DNA of 64,000 bases from Mycobacterium celatum (GTDB lineage: Bacteria > Actinomycetota > Actinomycetes > Mycobacteriales > Mycobacteriaceae), in contig NZ_LQOM01000048.1 in assembly GCF_002101595.1 (NCBI RefSeq), positions 1 through 64,000 of the forward strand. Direction: 5' to 3'. Positions 53,202 to 61,291 of the stretch are shown here, in pieces (within the stretch, counting starts at the first letter, position 1; each line of letters opens with the position of its first letter). The position numbers and the translations under genes are program-made. Under the pieces are notes generated by a model. That model made no database searches. It was not told the origin of the DNA and worked only from the letters and a program-made list of their open reading frames with translations.

Positions 53202-54608
53202 ATGACTGAATTTCCCGAACTCACGCCCAGCACCGGCGAATTGGCGCTCGACGACCGCTCGGCGCTGCGCCGCGTCGCCGGGCTGTCCACCGAACTCGCC
53301 GACATCTCCGAGGTCGAGTACCGGCAACTACGTCTCGAGCGGGTCGTGCTCGTCGGCGTGTGGACCGAAGGCAGCGCCGCCGACGCCGAGGCCAGCCTCG
53401 CCGAACTCGCCGCGCTGGCCGAGACCGCCGGCTCCCAGGTGCTTGAAGGCATGATCCAGCGCCGCGACAAACCTGACGCCTCGACCTACATCGGCTCGGG
53501 CAAGGCCCAGGAGCTGCGCGAGGTGGTGCTGGCCACCGGCGCCGACACCGTGATCTGCGACGGCGAGCTGTCCCCGGCGCAGCTGACCGCGCTGGAAAAG
53601 GCCGTGCGGGTCAAGGTCGTCGACCGCACCGCGCTGATCCTCGACATCTTCGCCCAGCACGCCACCAGTCGCGAAGGCAAAGCCCAGGTGTCATTGGCGC
53701 AGATGGAATACATGCTGCCCCGGCTGCGTGGCTGGGGTGAGTCGATGTCGCGGCAGGCCGGTGGGCGCGCCGGCGGCAGCGGCGGCGGCGTCGGTCTGCG
53801 TGGCCCCGGTGAGACCAAGATCGAAACCGACCGGCGCCGCATCCGCGAACGAATGTCCAAGCTGCGCCGCGACATCAAGGCGATGAAGCAGGTCCGCGAC
53901 ACCCAGCGCAGCCGCCGGCTGCACAGCGACGTGCCGTCCATCGCGATCGTCGGCTACACCAACGCCGGCAAGTCCAGCCTGCTCAACGCGCTCACCGGCG
54001 CCGGGGTGCTGGTGCAGGACGCGCTGTTCGCCACCCTGGAGCCCACCACCCGGCGCGGCGAATTCGACGACGGACGGCCCTTCGTGGTCAGCGACACCGT
54101 CGGCTTCGTGCGTCATCTGCCCACCCAGCTGGTCGAGGCGTTCCGCTCGACGCTGGAAGAGGTCGTCGACGCCGACCTGCTGGTCCATGTCGTCGACGGC
54201 TCCGACGTCAACCCGCTGGCTCAGATCAACGCGGTGCGCCAGGTGATCTCCGAGGTGATCGCCGATCATCACGGCGACCCCGCGCCGGAGCTGATCGTGG
54301 TCAACAAGGTCGACGCCGCAAGCGATTTGGCGCTGGCCAAGCTGCGACGTGCACTGCCGGGCGCGCTGTTGGTGTCCGCGCGCACGGGCGAGGGCATCGG
54401 CGCGCTACGCCGGCGGATGGCCGAGCTCGCCGCCCCCACCGATACCGCCGTCGACGTGGTGATCCCTTACGACCGTGGCGATTTGGTGTCGCGTGTGCAT
54501 GCTGACGGCCGGGTGCAGCAGACCGAGCACAACAGCGACGGCACCCGGATCAAGGCCCGCGTACCGGTGGCGCTGGCCGCCAGCCTGCGTGAGTTCTCCG
54601 CATCCTAG
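53202..54608 (+). CDS. hflX: GTPase HflX
   Basis: A 468-residue ribosome-associated GTPase that splits stalled ribosomes, notably in heat or antibiotic stress. It has the N-terminal HflX domain (DKPDASTYIGSGKAQEL), the glycine-rich linker GGRAGGSGGGVGLRGPGETK, and a GTPase domain with G1 GYTNAGKSS, G3 DTVGFVRHLP and G4 NKVD. The ATG at 53202 is preferred over TTG 53196. A CGCGGC-GCTA-GCCGCG hairpin lies 50 bases after the stop. Confidence 0.96.
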   Translation: MTEFPELTPSTGELALDDRSALRRVAGLSTELADISEVEYRQLRLERVVLVGVWTEGSAADAEASLAELAALAETAGSQVLEGMIQRRDKPDASTYIGSGKAQELREVVLATGADTVICDGELSPAQLTALEKAVRVKVVDRTALILDIFAQHATSREGKAQVSLAQMEYMLPRLRGWGESMSRQAGGRAGGSGGGVGLRGPGETKIETDRRRIRERMSKLRRDIKAMKQVRDTQRSRRLHSDVPSIAIVGYTNAGKSSLLNALTGAGVLVQDALFATLEPTTRRGEFDDGRPFVVSDTVGFVRHLPTQLVEAFRSTLEEVVDADLLVHVVDGSDVNPLAQINAVRQVISEVIADHHGDPAPELIVVNKVDAASDLALAKLRRALPGALLVSARTGEGIGALRRRMAELAAPTDTAVDVVIPYDRGDLVSRVHADGRVQQTEHNSDGTRIKARVPVALAASLREFSAS

Positions 54609-54657
54609 GAAAGTTCCCGTCGAGCGCGTAGGGTGAGGGAGTCGACGGTATCTCGCG

Positions 54658-54673
54658 CGCGGCGCTAGCCGCG
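54658..54673. terminator. Stem-loop downstream of hflX
   Basis: CGCGGC-GCTA-GCCGCG is a perfect six-base-pair stem with a four-base loop. It lies about 50 bases after the hflX stop and 54 bases before the DUF5994 gene. There is no T-tract. A terminator role is plausible but unproven. Confidence 0.35.
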
Positions 54674-54726
54674 TCGTCGTCGATTCGAATGATTGGCCGG
54701 TTCGCGGCCGAGGCAGGAGCGTCGCC

Positions 54727-55233
54727 ATGACGCTACAAATGCGCCCAACTCCAGGCGATCGGCACCCGGTGCCCCCGTACCAGACACCGCGGCTGCGGTT
54801 GAAGCCGAAGGCGCGTCCGAGCGGCTACGTCGACGGCGCCTGGTGGCCGCGCAGTAATGAGCTCACCGCCGAGCTTCCGGACCTGCTTGCCGTGCTGTCG
54901 GTGCGACTCGGCGCCATCGGCCGGGTGCTCTACAACCTCGATGAATGGCCCAAAGCGCCAGTGAAATTCGCGACAGGCGGTGGCCTGGTGCGACTGGACG
55001 GCTTCCAAAACCAGCCGGCACACACGCTGGAAGTGCTTGGCGTCAACCGCAGCAACGTCGTCCTTCTGGTCGTCTCCCCGAACGCCGACACTGATCATGC
55101 ACACAGCACGATGATGGCCGCCGCTGCGCCGGACGACGACACGAGTGTCGCTGGGCTGCTTGGTATCAGCGCAGGCGACGGCGCGGACCGGTTACGGATC
55201 CACGCCGGGCATCTGCGACGCCGGGGCCGCTAG
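54727..55233 (+). CDS. DUF5994 family protein
   Basis: The 168-residue product contains RLRLKPKARPSGYVDGAWWP, then RSNELTAELPDLLAVLSVRL, the conserved N-terminal segment of DUF5994 proteins, and LEVLGVNRSNVVLLVVSPNA. These are actinobacterial cytosolic proteins of unknown function, often present in several copies. The ATG follows GGCAGGAGC. It stands alone between hflX and the small basic protein gene. Confidence 0.82.
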   Translation: MTLQMRPTPGDRHPVPPYQTPRLRLKPKARPSGYVDGAWWPRSNELTAELPDLLAVLSVRLGAIGRVLYNLDEWPKAPVKFATGGGLVRLDGFQNQPAHTLEVLGVNRSNVVLLVVSPNADTDHAHSTMMAAAAPDDDTSVAGLLGISAGDGADRLRIHAGHLRRRGR

Positions 55234-55321
55234 CACCGAAACGATGAGTGCCGAATCCTGATCGTGGGCGTAGGCTCTGTTAACCGGGACCGAAAATGGC
55301 CCCAATGTGAAGGGGCTAACA

Positions 55322-55456
55322 ATGGCTGACAAGTCTCCTCGGCAAACGATGTCGAAGAAATCCGGTAAGTCTCTGAAAGAGAAGCGTGCCGACAAGCGGG
55401 CCAAGGCAGACCACAGCTCTGCGGTCGAAGTCTCGCTGCATGGCAAGAAGCATTGA
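55322..55456 (+). CDS. Small basic protein (44 aa)
   Basis: The ATG at 55322 follows GAAGGGG and opens a 44-residue frame (MADKSPRQTMSKKSGKSLKE, then KRADKRAKADHSSAVEV, ending SLHGKKH). It is highly basic, with about 14 Lys/Arg, and hydrophilic, with no membrane segment. I recall similar mini-proteins upstream of DEAD-box helicase genes in other mycobacteria, but could not check. Nucleic-acid binding is a guess from charge. It precedes the helicase gene by 327 bases. Confidence 0.7.
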   Translation: MADKSPRQTMSKKSGKSLKEKRADKRAKADHSSAVEVSLHGKKH

Positions 55457-55783
55457 GGAACAAGAACTTTCGCTGACATGTCCGCCGGGCCGGGGCTCGG
55501 CCGACGGCAGATCCACGCCGTGAGGTATGGTTGCGCCGAACGTTGGTGTCACGAGGAATGACGCCAATACGTCGTGGAACGCTTTATCCGTCGCCCAGGC
55601 GCCGGCCGTAGACCGAAAGGTTGCGGCCCGATCCGCCGATTCCGGCGATCAGTGCACCCGCACAAGCTCTTCTTGCGGCGATCGATTTTGCCGACCGGCA
55701 ATCTCGCCACCGTGTGCGCCAGCGCCGCTTGACGTCTCCGTCGCGGCAGCTCGCACAACCGATGCCCGAAAGGCACTCAACAC
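55457..55783. other. 327-base leader between the small basic protein gene and the DEAD-box gene
   Basis: No recognisable gene is present. Short frames of 25 to about 86 codons exist on both strands, but none has a good start site plus recognisable sequence. The stretch may be a long 5' untranslated leader; cold-shock-type DEAD-box mRNAs in bacteria often have one. Confidence 0.4.
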
Positions 55784-57127
55784 ATGACGACATCCTTTGC
55801 TGACCTCGGCGTGCCCAAACCACTTGTCAGGGTGCTCGCCGCCCGTGGTGTCAGCACGCCTTTTCCGATTCAGGTCAGCACGCTGCCCGACACCCTCTCC
55901 GGCCGCGACGTACTCGGCCGCGGCAAGACCGGCAGCGGAAAAACCCTGGCATTTTCGATTCCACTGGTGACCCGGCTTGCGGACGGCAAGCGACGCCCGT
56001 CGCGCCCGTCAGGTCTGGTGCTCGCGCCGACGCGCGAACTGGCCACCCAGATCTGCGAGGCACTCGAACCGCTGGCTGGGCCCTACGGGCTGAAAGTCAC
56101 CACGATCTTCGGTGGCGTTTCGCAAACCCGCCAGGAGGCCGCGCTCAGGGGCGGCGTGGACATCGTGGTGGCGTGCCCCGGCCGGCTCGAAGACCTGATG
56201 AAACAGCGCCTGATCAGCCTCGACGGCGTCGAGATCAGCGTGCTCGACGAGGCCGACCACATGGCCGACCTCGGCTTTCTGCCCGGCGTCACCCGCATCC
56301 TGGCGTCGACGCCGGCCGGCGGTCAGCGGCTGCTGTTCTCCGCGACCCTCGACAACGGCGTGGACAAGCTGGTCAAGCGTTTCCTGCGCAACCCCGTATC
56401 GCGCTCCGTCGATGAGGTCAGCGCGCCGCCGGCGGCGATGACCCACCACGTGTTCCACGTCGCCGGAGTCGAGGCCAAAAAGGAACTCGTGCATCGGCTG
56501 GCGTCCGGCGCCGGGCGGCGCATTCTTTTCATGCGGACCAAGCACCAGGCTCGCAAGCTCGCGAGGCAGCTCACCGCATCCGGCGTGCCGGCAGTCGACC
56601 TGCACGGCAACCTGTCTCAGCCCGCGCGTGAGCGTAACCTCGCGGCGTTCACCGCGGGCCAGACCCGCGTACTGGTAGCCACCGACATCGCCGCGCGTGG
56701 CGTACACGTCGACGACGTCGAGCTGGTGGTGCACGTGGATCCCCCCGCGGAGCACAAGGCATACCTGCACCGGTCCGGTCGCACGGCGCGGGCTGGCAGC
56801 GCCGGTGACGTGGTCACCGTGGTGCTGCCCGAGCAGCGCAGGGAGACCCAGCTGCTGTTACGCAAAGCCGGGATTGCCGTCACGCCGCAACAGGTCGTGG
56901 CCGACTCCGCGGCGGTGCACGCACTCACCGGCGAGGTTGCGCCGTTTCGGCAGCCCGCGGCCAAGGCCACCCAGCCGGCACGAGGTGCGCGACAACGGCG
57001 ACGCGGCGGCGCCGGAGAACATAGTCATCCTCACAAGCACAGCCGGGCCGAGGCGAGCGCCACCCAGGGTCGGCGGCGGGCTCGTCGTCCCCAGCAGGGT
57101 ACCCGGGTGACTCACTCGACATCGTAG
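55784..57127 (+). CDS. DEAD-box ATP-dependent RNA helicase
   Basis: The 447-residue helicase has the complete motif set: the Q-motif in FADLGVPKPL and TPFPIQ, motif I GKTGSGKT, Ia PTRELA, II DEAD (in VLDEADHMADL), III SAT, V TDIAARGVHVD and VI HRSGRTARAG. A basic, low-complexity C-terminal tail (RQRRRGGAGEHSHPHKHSRA) probably adds RNA binding. It is of the RhlE/CsdA type, unwinding RNA in rRNA or mRNA metabolism. The last 16 bases overlap the convergent hypothetical gene. Confidence 0.95.
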   Translation: MTTSFADLGVPKPLVRVLAARGVSTPFPIQVSTLPDTLSGRDVLGRGKTGSGKTLAFSIPLVTRLADGKRRPSRPSGLVLAPTRELATQICEALEPLAGPYGLKVTTIFGGVSQTRQEAALRGGVDIVVACPGRLEDLMKQRLISLDGVEISVLDEADHMADLGFLPGVTRILASTPAGGQRLLFSATLDNGVDKLVKRFLRNPVSRSVDEVSAPPAAMTHHVFHVAGVEAKKELVHRLASGAGRRILFMRTKHQARKLARQLTASGVPAVDLHGNLSQPARERNLAAFTAGQTRVLVATDIAARGVHVDDVELVVHVDPPAEHKAYLHRSGRTARAGSAGDVVTVVLPEQRRETQLLLRKAGIAVTPQQVVADSAAVHALTGEVAPFRQPAAKATQPARGARQRRRGGAGEHSHPHKHSRAEASATQGRRRARRPQQGTRVTHSTS

Positions 57128-57615
57128 ACGTCTTCGGCAGGTGTTTCCATGACCCGTTGCGCCAGAACGGTTTTGAGAGCATCGAGTCGGCGTTCTTGCT
57201 CTGGTGTGCGGTCCTGCGTTCGGGCCAGGTCGATGAATTCCTCGGTGACGAACCCGTCGCGCAGAATCAGTGTCACCGAATTGCCGCCGATGCTCACCTC
57301 GAAGACAAAGTCTTCGAGCAACCGGCCACGGTCGGCTTGGACCAGACTGCGGTCCACGCTGTAGCGGCCATCCGCCACGGCACGCGTCACGGCCTCAAAA
57401 CCGTCCCGGGCGCCCGGCCCGCGGAACGCGGTTCGCACGGCCACCGAACGCCGCTGTGGTGGTGCGTCCGGCGACAGCACTGCGAACGCCCGCTGCATGA
57501 CCTTGAAGGCGTGCGCCACACCGGCCGGCGAGTACGGCCCGGCGTAGCGCAGCATGTCGGCGAACGAGAACTGCAGCGTCTGTCCGCGTTCTCGCACCTG
57601 GATGGTCTCGACCAT
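57112..57615 (-). CDS. Conserved hypothetical protein
   Basis: The 167-residue product starts MVETIQVRERGQTLQFSFAD and contains MLRYAGPYSPAGVAHAFKVM, SVAVRTAFRGPGARDGFEAV, VFEVSIGGNSVTLILRDGFV and a C-terminal DRTPEQERRLDALKTVLAQR. I do not recognise the family. It is soluble, mixed alpha/beta, without a signal. The ATG at 57615 has AGGAA upstream and is preferred over the frame start at 57636. It converges on the DEAD-box gene and is divergent from the broken methyltransferase gene. Confidence 0.75.
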   Translation of the reverse strand: MVETIQVRERGQTLQFSFADMLRYAGPYSPAGVAHAFKVMQRAFAVLSPDAPPQRRSVAVRTAFRGPGARDGFEAVTRAVADGRYSVDRSLVQADRGRLLEDFVFEVSIGGNSVTLILRDGFVTEEFIDLARTQDRTPEQERRLDALKTVLAQRVMETPAEDVYDVE

Positions 57616-57699
57616 GCGCAATTCCTGATTCAGCAACGAAGACGCACGAAGTAGTCGATCACTCTAGACGCGCTCCCCGGGCAAGGCTTTGCTGAAGAC

Positions 57700-58666
57700 A
57701 TGTCGACTGCGGTCACAGTGCCTCCGGCCGGACTGGCCCGAGCGATCGAGCGAATTCGCCACCACACCTGTCGACTCCACCAGCGGTTGGCGCCCGCGCC
57801 CGCCGTGATGATGGAGATGATGCATGCCGCCTGGATGTCGCAGGCGATCGCGGTAGCCGCCGAGCTCGGCGTCGCCGATGCCCTTGCCGAAGGACCGCTG
57901 CGGATTTACGAGTTGGCAGACCGGGTCGGCGCGGACCCGGACGCGCTGCGCCGGTTACTGCGGGCGTTGATCAGCCGCGGGGTATTCCGTCGGCGTCGCG
58001 ACGGCCGCTACGAGCTGAATCCGCCTGCGGACACGCTGCGGCGGGATGCTTCGGTATCGATGGCCGGCGCGGCGCGGTTCTTCGGGTCGCGGCAACATCG
58101 CGAGCACTGGAGTCTCGGAGCTGGCGATGGCTCCGATCGTCGCGAGCTACGACTTCAGCGCCTATCCCACGATCGTCGACGTCGGCGGCGGGCACGGCCG
58201 GCTGTTGGCCGCCATTCTGGCGGCGACGCCGAACATCCGCGGTGTGTTGTACGACCTGCCGCACGTCGTCGCCGCAGCCCCGACGCCGCTACGGGAGCAC
58301 GGCGTGTCGGACCGGGTGTGCATTGTCGAGGGCTCGTTCTTCGACAATGTGCCCGAAAGAGGGGACGCCTACATCCTCAAGAACGTCATCCACGACTGGC
58401 CCGACGAGAAGGCCGCACAGATCCTGCGCAACGTGCGCACATTAGCTCGAGCCGGCGCGACGGTGTTGCTGGTCGAGTTGGTGATCCCGGAGCACAATCG
58501 CGAATTCCTCGGCAAATGGGTGGACTTGGAGATGCTGTTGTGTTCGGCGGCCCGCGAGCGCACCGCGGCCGAGTACCGCGACCCGCTCGAGCGGGCCGGA
58601 TTCCGGATGACGCGGGTGGTGCCGACCGCCTCGCCGGCCAGCATCGTGGAGGCGACGGCGGTTTAG
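57700..58666 (+). pseudogene. SAM-dependent O-methyltransferase gene with internal deletion and frameshift
   Basis: The first part from ATG 57700 encodes the dimerisation domain of an O-methyltransferase (VMMEMMHAAWMSQAIAVAAE, ADRVGADPDALRRLLRAL, RYELNPPADTLRRDAS). It reads to FFGSRQHREHWS at about 58112. The catalytic domain continues in another frame from GVSELAMAPIVASYDFSAY, with the SAM loop TIVDVGGGHGRLLAAILA, and VIHDWPDEKAAQILRNV to a stop at 58666. About 40-50 residues normally between these parts are missing. The C-terminal part alone (from 58046) is not expected to be active. Confidence 0.75.
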
Positions 58667-58683
58667 GCGCTACCGGCGGTCCA

Positions 58684-58701
58684 ACCAACCGCCCGGTTGG
58701 T
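58684..58701. promoter_or_regulatory. Inverted-repeat operator in front of fadE20 (TetR-type)
   Basis: ACCAACCG-CC-CGGTTGGT is a perfect 8-2-8 inverted repeat. It lies 42 bases before the acyl-CoA dehydrogenase start, beside TATATG, a possible -10 region. The shape and spacing are those of TetR/FadR-like operators that control fatty-acid genes in mycobacteria. The cognate regulator is not in the window. Confidence 0.65.
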
Positions 58702-58742
58702 ATATGTTGGGCGGAAGAGTCCCCATTCGCCGGAGGTGATCC

Positions 58743-59903
58743 ATGGGTAGCGCCATCAAATATGAGCGCACGCTGTTCGAGCCCGAGCATGAACTGTTCC
58801 GCGAGGCCTACCGCGCCTTCCTGGACCGCCACGTCGCGCCGTACCACGACGAGTGGGAGAAGGCCAAGATCGTCGATCGCGGGGTGTGGCTGGAGGCCGG
58901 CAAGCAGGGCTTTCTGGGCATGGCGGTGCCCGAAGAATACGGCGGCGGGGGCAACGCAGACTTCCGCTACAACACGATCGTCACCGAGGAGACCACCAAG
59001 GGCCGCTACAGCGGCATCGGCTTCGGCTTGCACAACGACGTCGTGGCCCCGTACCTGCTGCGGTTGTGCACCGAGGAGCAGAAGCAGCGCTGGCTGCCCA
59101 AGTTCTGCACCGGGGAACTGATCACCGCGATCGCGATGACCGAGCCGGGCACCGGCAGTGACCTGCAGGGCATCAAGACCCGCGCGGTCAAGCAGGGCGA
59201 CCACTACGTGCTCAACGGGTCCAAGACGTTCATCACCAACGGCATCAACTCCGACCTGGTGATCGTGGTGGCCCAGACCGACCCCGACAAAGGCGCGCAA
59301 GGCTTTTCGCTGCTGGTCGTCGAACGCGGCATGGAGGGATTCGAGCGCGGCCGGCACCTGGACAAGATCGGTTTGGACGCCCAGGACACCGCAGAGTTGT
59401 CGTTCACCGACGTCAAGGTCCCCGCGGAAAACCTGCTCGGGCAGGAGGGCATGGGCTTCATCTACCTCATGCAGAACCTGCCGCAGGAGCGCATCTCGAT
59501 CGCGATCATGGCGGCCACCGCGATGGAGACCGTGCTCGAGCAGACGGTGCAATACACCAAGGAGCGCAAGGCGTTTGGCCGGCCGATCGGCAGTTTCCAG
59601 AACAGCCGGTTCCTGCTGGCCGAGTTGGCCACCGAGGCCACCGTGGTGCGGATGATGGTCGACGAGTTCATCCGGCTGCACCTGGAGGAGAAGCTGACCG
59701 CCGAGCAGGCCGCGATGGCCAAGTGGTACTCCACCGAAAAACAGGTGCACCTGATCGATCGCTGCCTGCAATTGCACGGCGGCTACGGCTACATGCGCGA
59801 ATACCCAATCGCCCGAGCCTATCTCGACGCGCGGGTGCAGACGATCTACGGCGGCACCACCGAGATCATGAAAGAGATCATCGGCCGCGGCCTCGGCGTA
59901 TAG
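58743..59903 (+). CDS. fadE20: Acyl-CoA dehydrogenase FadE20
   Basis: A 386-residue FAD-dependent acyl-CoA dehydrogenase for the first step of beta-oxidation. It has FAD-binding ITAIAMTEPGTGSDLQGIKT, NGSKTFITNGINSDL, RPIGSFQNSRF, LHGGYGYMREYPIARAYLD, and the C-terminal catalytic glutamate in IYGGTTEIMKEIIGR. It matches Rv2724c in position and size. The ATG follows GGAGGTGATCC, an almost perfect ribosome-binding site. Expression is probably controlled by the inverted repeat upstream. Confidence 0.95.
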   Translation: MGSAIKYERTLFEPEHELFREAYRAFLDRHVAPYHDEWEKAKIVDRGVWLEAGKQGFLGMAVPEEYGGGGNADFRYNTIVTEETTKGRYSGIGFGLHNDVVAPYLLRLCTEEQKQRWLPKFCTGELITAIAMTEPGTGSDLQGIKTRAVKQGDHYVLNGSKTFITNGINSDLVIVVAQTDPDKGAQGFSLLVVERGMEGFERGRHLDKIGLDAQDTAELSFTDVKVPAENLLGQEGMGFIYLMQNLPQERISIAIMAATAMETVLEQTVQYTKERKAFGRPIGSFQNSRFLLAELATEATVVRMMVDEFIRLHLEEKLTAEQAAMAKWYSTEKQVHLIDRCLQLHGGYGYMREYPIARAYLDARVQTIYGGTTEIMKEIIGRGLGV

Positions 59904-59909
59904 CACCAT

Positions 59910-59926
59910 CGCGGCGACCCGCCGCG
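59910..59926. terminator. Stem-loop between convergent fadE20 and terC genes
   Basis: CGCGGCG-ACC-CGCCGCG gives a perfect seven-base-pair stem with a three-base loop. It begins seven bases after the fadE20 stop and lies 21 bases from the terC stop. It is a likely bidirectional terminator, although it has no T-tract. Confidence 0.5.
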
Positions 59927-59946
59927 CGCGGCCTCGCCGTCTAGCT

Positions 59947-61134
59947 CTAGCTCCCGTTGTACCCGTCGTGCGCCCGGTGGGCCCGCTCGAGCAGATCCAT
60001 CAGCTCGTCGGACTCTCTGATCCGCGCACGGTATTCCATTGGCAGCGCCCGGATTTGACCCTCTTCCCGCAGTAGCCGGGCGAAGATCTTCTCCCGCTCG
60101 ACGGGGTCCACCTCGTAGTGGCGGTCCAGGTACTCCGTCGCATGCCGGCGGGCGTTGGCGACGGCGTTCTGCACCCGTCCACGCTCGGAGAGCAGCGACG
60201 CCGCCGTCGTGACGACCAGAACGACGACGATCACCGTCAGCGAGACGGTGGTGCTCACCTTGCCGACGGGAACCGGCTTGCCGCCGTTGATGAACGGCAC
60301 GTTGTTCTCGTGCAGTGCCTGCAGCATTAGCTTGACGCCGATGAAGCCGAGAATGCCCGCTAACCCATAGGACAGGTAGATCAACCGGTCCAGCAGACCG
60401 TCGATCAGAAAGTACAACTGCCGAAGACCCAAGAGCGAGAACGCCGTAGCGCTGAAGATCAGGTAGACGTTCTGGGTCAGGCCGAACAACGCGGGTATCG
60501 AGTCGAACGCGAACAGCAGGTCGCTGCCGCCGACGGCGATCATCACCATCAGCATCGGCGTCATCACCCGTTTGCCGTTCTCGTCAATGAACAACCGGTC
60601 GCCGTCGTAGCGATCGGAGGTGCGCAGGAATCGCTTGGCAATACGGATGACAGCAAGGTTTGCGGTGCGGCCCTCCGATGCCGTCGGCCTGACCAGGTTG
60701 CCCGCGGTGACCAGCAGGACAACCCCGAAAAGGTAGAACGCCCAACCGAACAGGGTGATGAATGCGGCGCCCAGAAAAATGAATGCGGTGCGCGCCACCG
60801 TCGCCGCCACGATGCCGAACAACAGCACTTTCTGCTGGGCGACCCGCGGCACCGCGAAACTGCCGATGATCACCAGAAAGACGAACAGGTTGTCGACGGA
60901 AAGGGCTTCGTTACTCAAGTAACACGCGAAATATTCCACGCCCATCGTGGTGTCACCGAAGATCATCACGGCGACGCCGAATAGTATTGCGATTCCCAGA
61001 TAGGACGCCGACCAGACGGCGGCTTCGGGCAGCGTCGGCGCGTGCGATTTGCGCACGTGGAAGAAATAGTCGAACAACGTCAGGGCGACGAGCACGACGA
61101 TGGTCAGGGTCCAGACCAATGGGGAAACACCCAT
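59947..61134 (-). CDS. TerC/Alx family integral membrane protein (Rv2723-like)
   Basis: The 395-residue protein has about nine membrane helices and TerC-family acidic motifs within them (FACYLSNEALSVDNLFVFLV and GGSDLLFAFDSIPALFGLTQ). TerC/Alx proteins export manganese or act in metallation of exported proteins; tellurite resistance is a historical name. A soluble tail (VDPVEREKIFARLLREEGQI) follows. The ATG at 61134 (MGVSPLVWTLTIVVL) is chosen; the frame extends to 61512 without a better site. It is divergent from the LGFP-repeat gene. Confidence 0.93.
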   Translation of the reverse strand: MGVSPLVWTLTIVVLVALTLFDYFFHVRKSHAPTLPEAAVWSASYLGIAILFGVAVMIFGDTTMGVEYFACYLSNEALSVDNLFVFLVIIGSFAVPRVAQQKVLLFGIVAATVARTAFIFLGAAFITLFGWAFYLFGVVLLVTAGNLVRPTASEGRTANLAVIRIAKRFLRTSDRYDGDRLFIDENGKRVMTPMLMVMIAVGGSDLLFAFDSIPALFGLTQNVYLIFSATAFSLLGLRQLYFLIDGLLDRLIYLSYGLAGILGFIGVKLMLQALHENNVPFINGGKPVPVGKVSTTVSLTVIVVVLVVTTAASLLSERGRVQNAVANARRHATEYLDRHYEVDPVEREKIFARLLREEGQIRALPMEYRARIRESDELMDLLERAHRAHDGYNGS

Positions 61135-61291
61135 GTCCGATGCGTTTCCTCCCGTGGCGTTCCGCGCTGAGCCCCTTCCCGGCACGGTAACGCACCCCTG
61201 CTGCACGCGCAGCGCACTCATCCCGCGATACCAACGCAGTCGGGCATCATTTCGACATCGCCTGGATATCTGTTTCCGTAATGTCTGCGAT

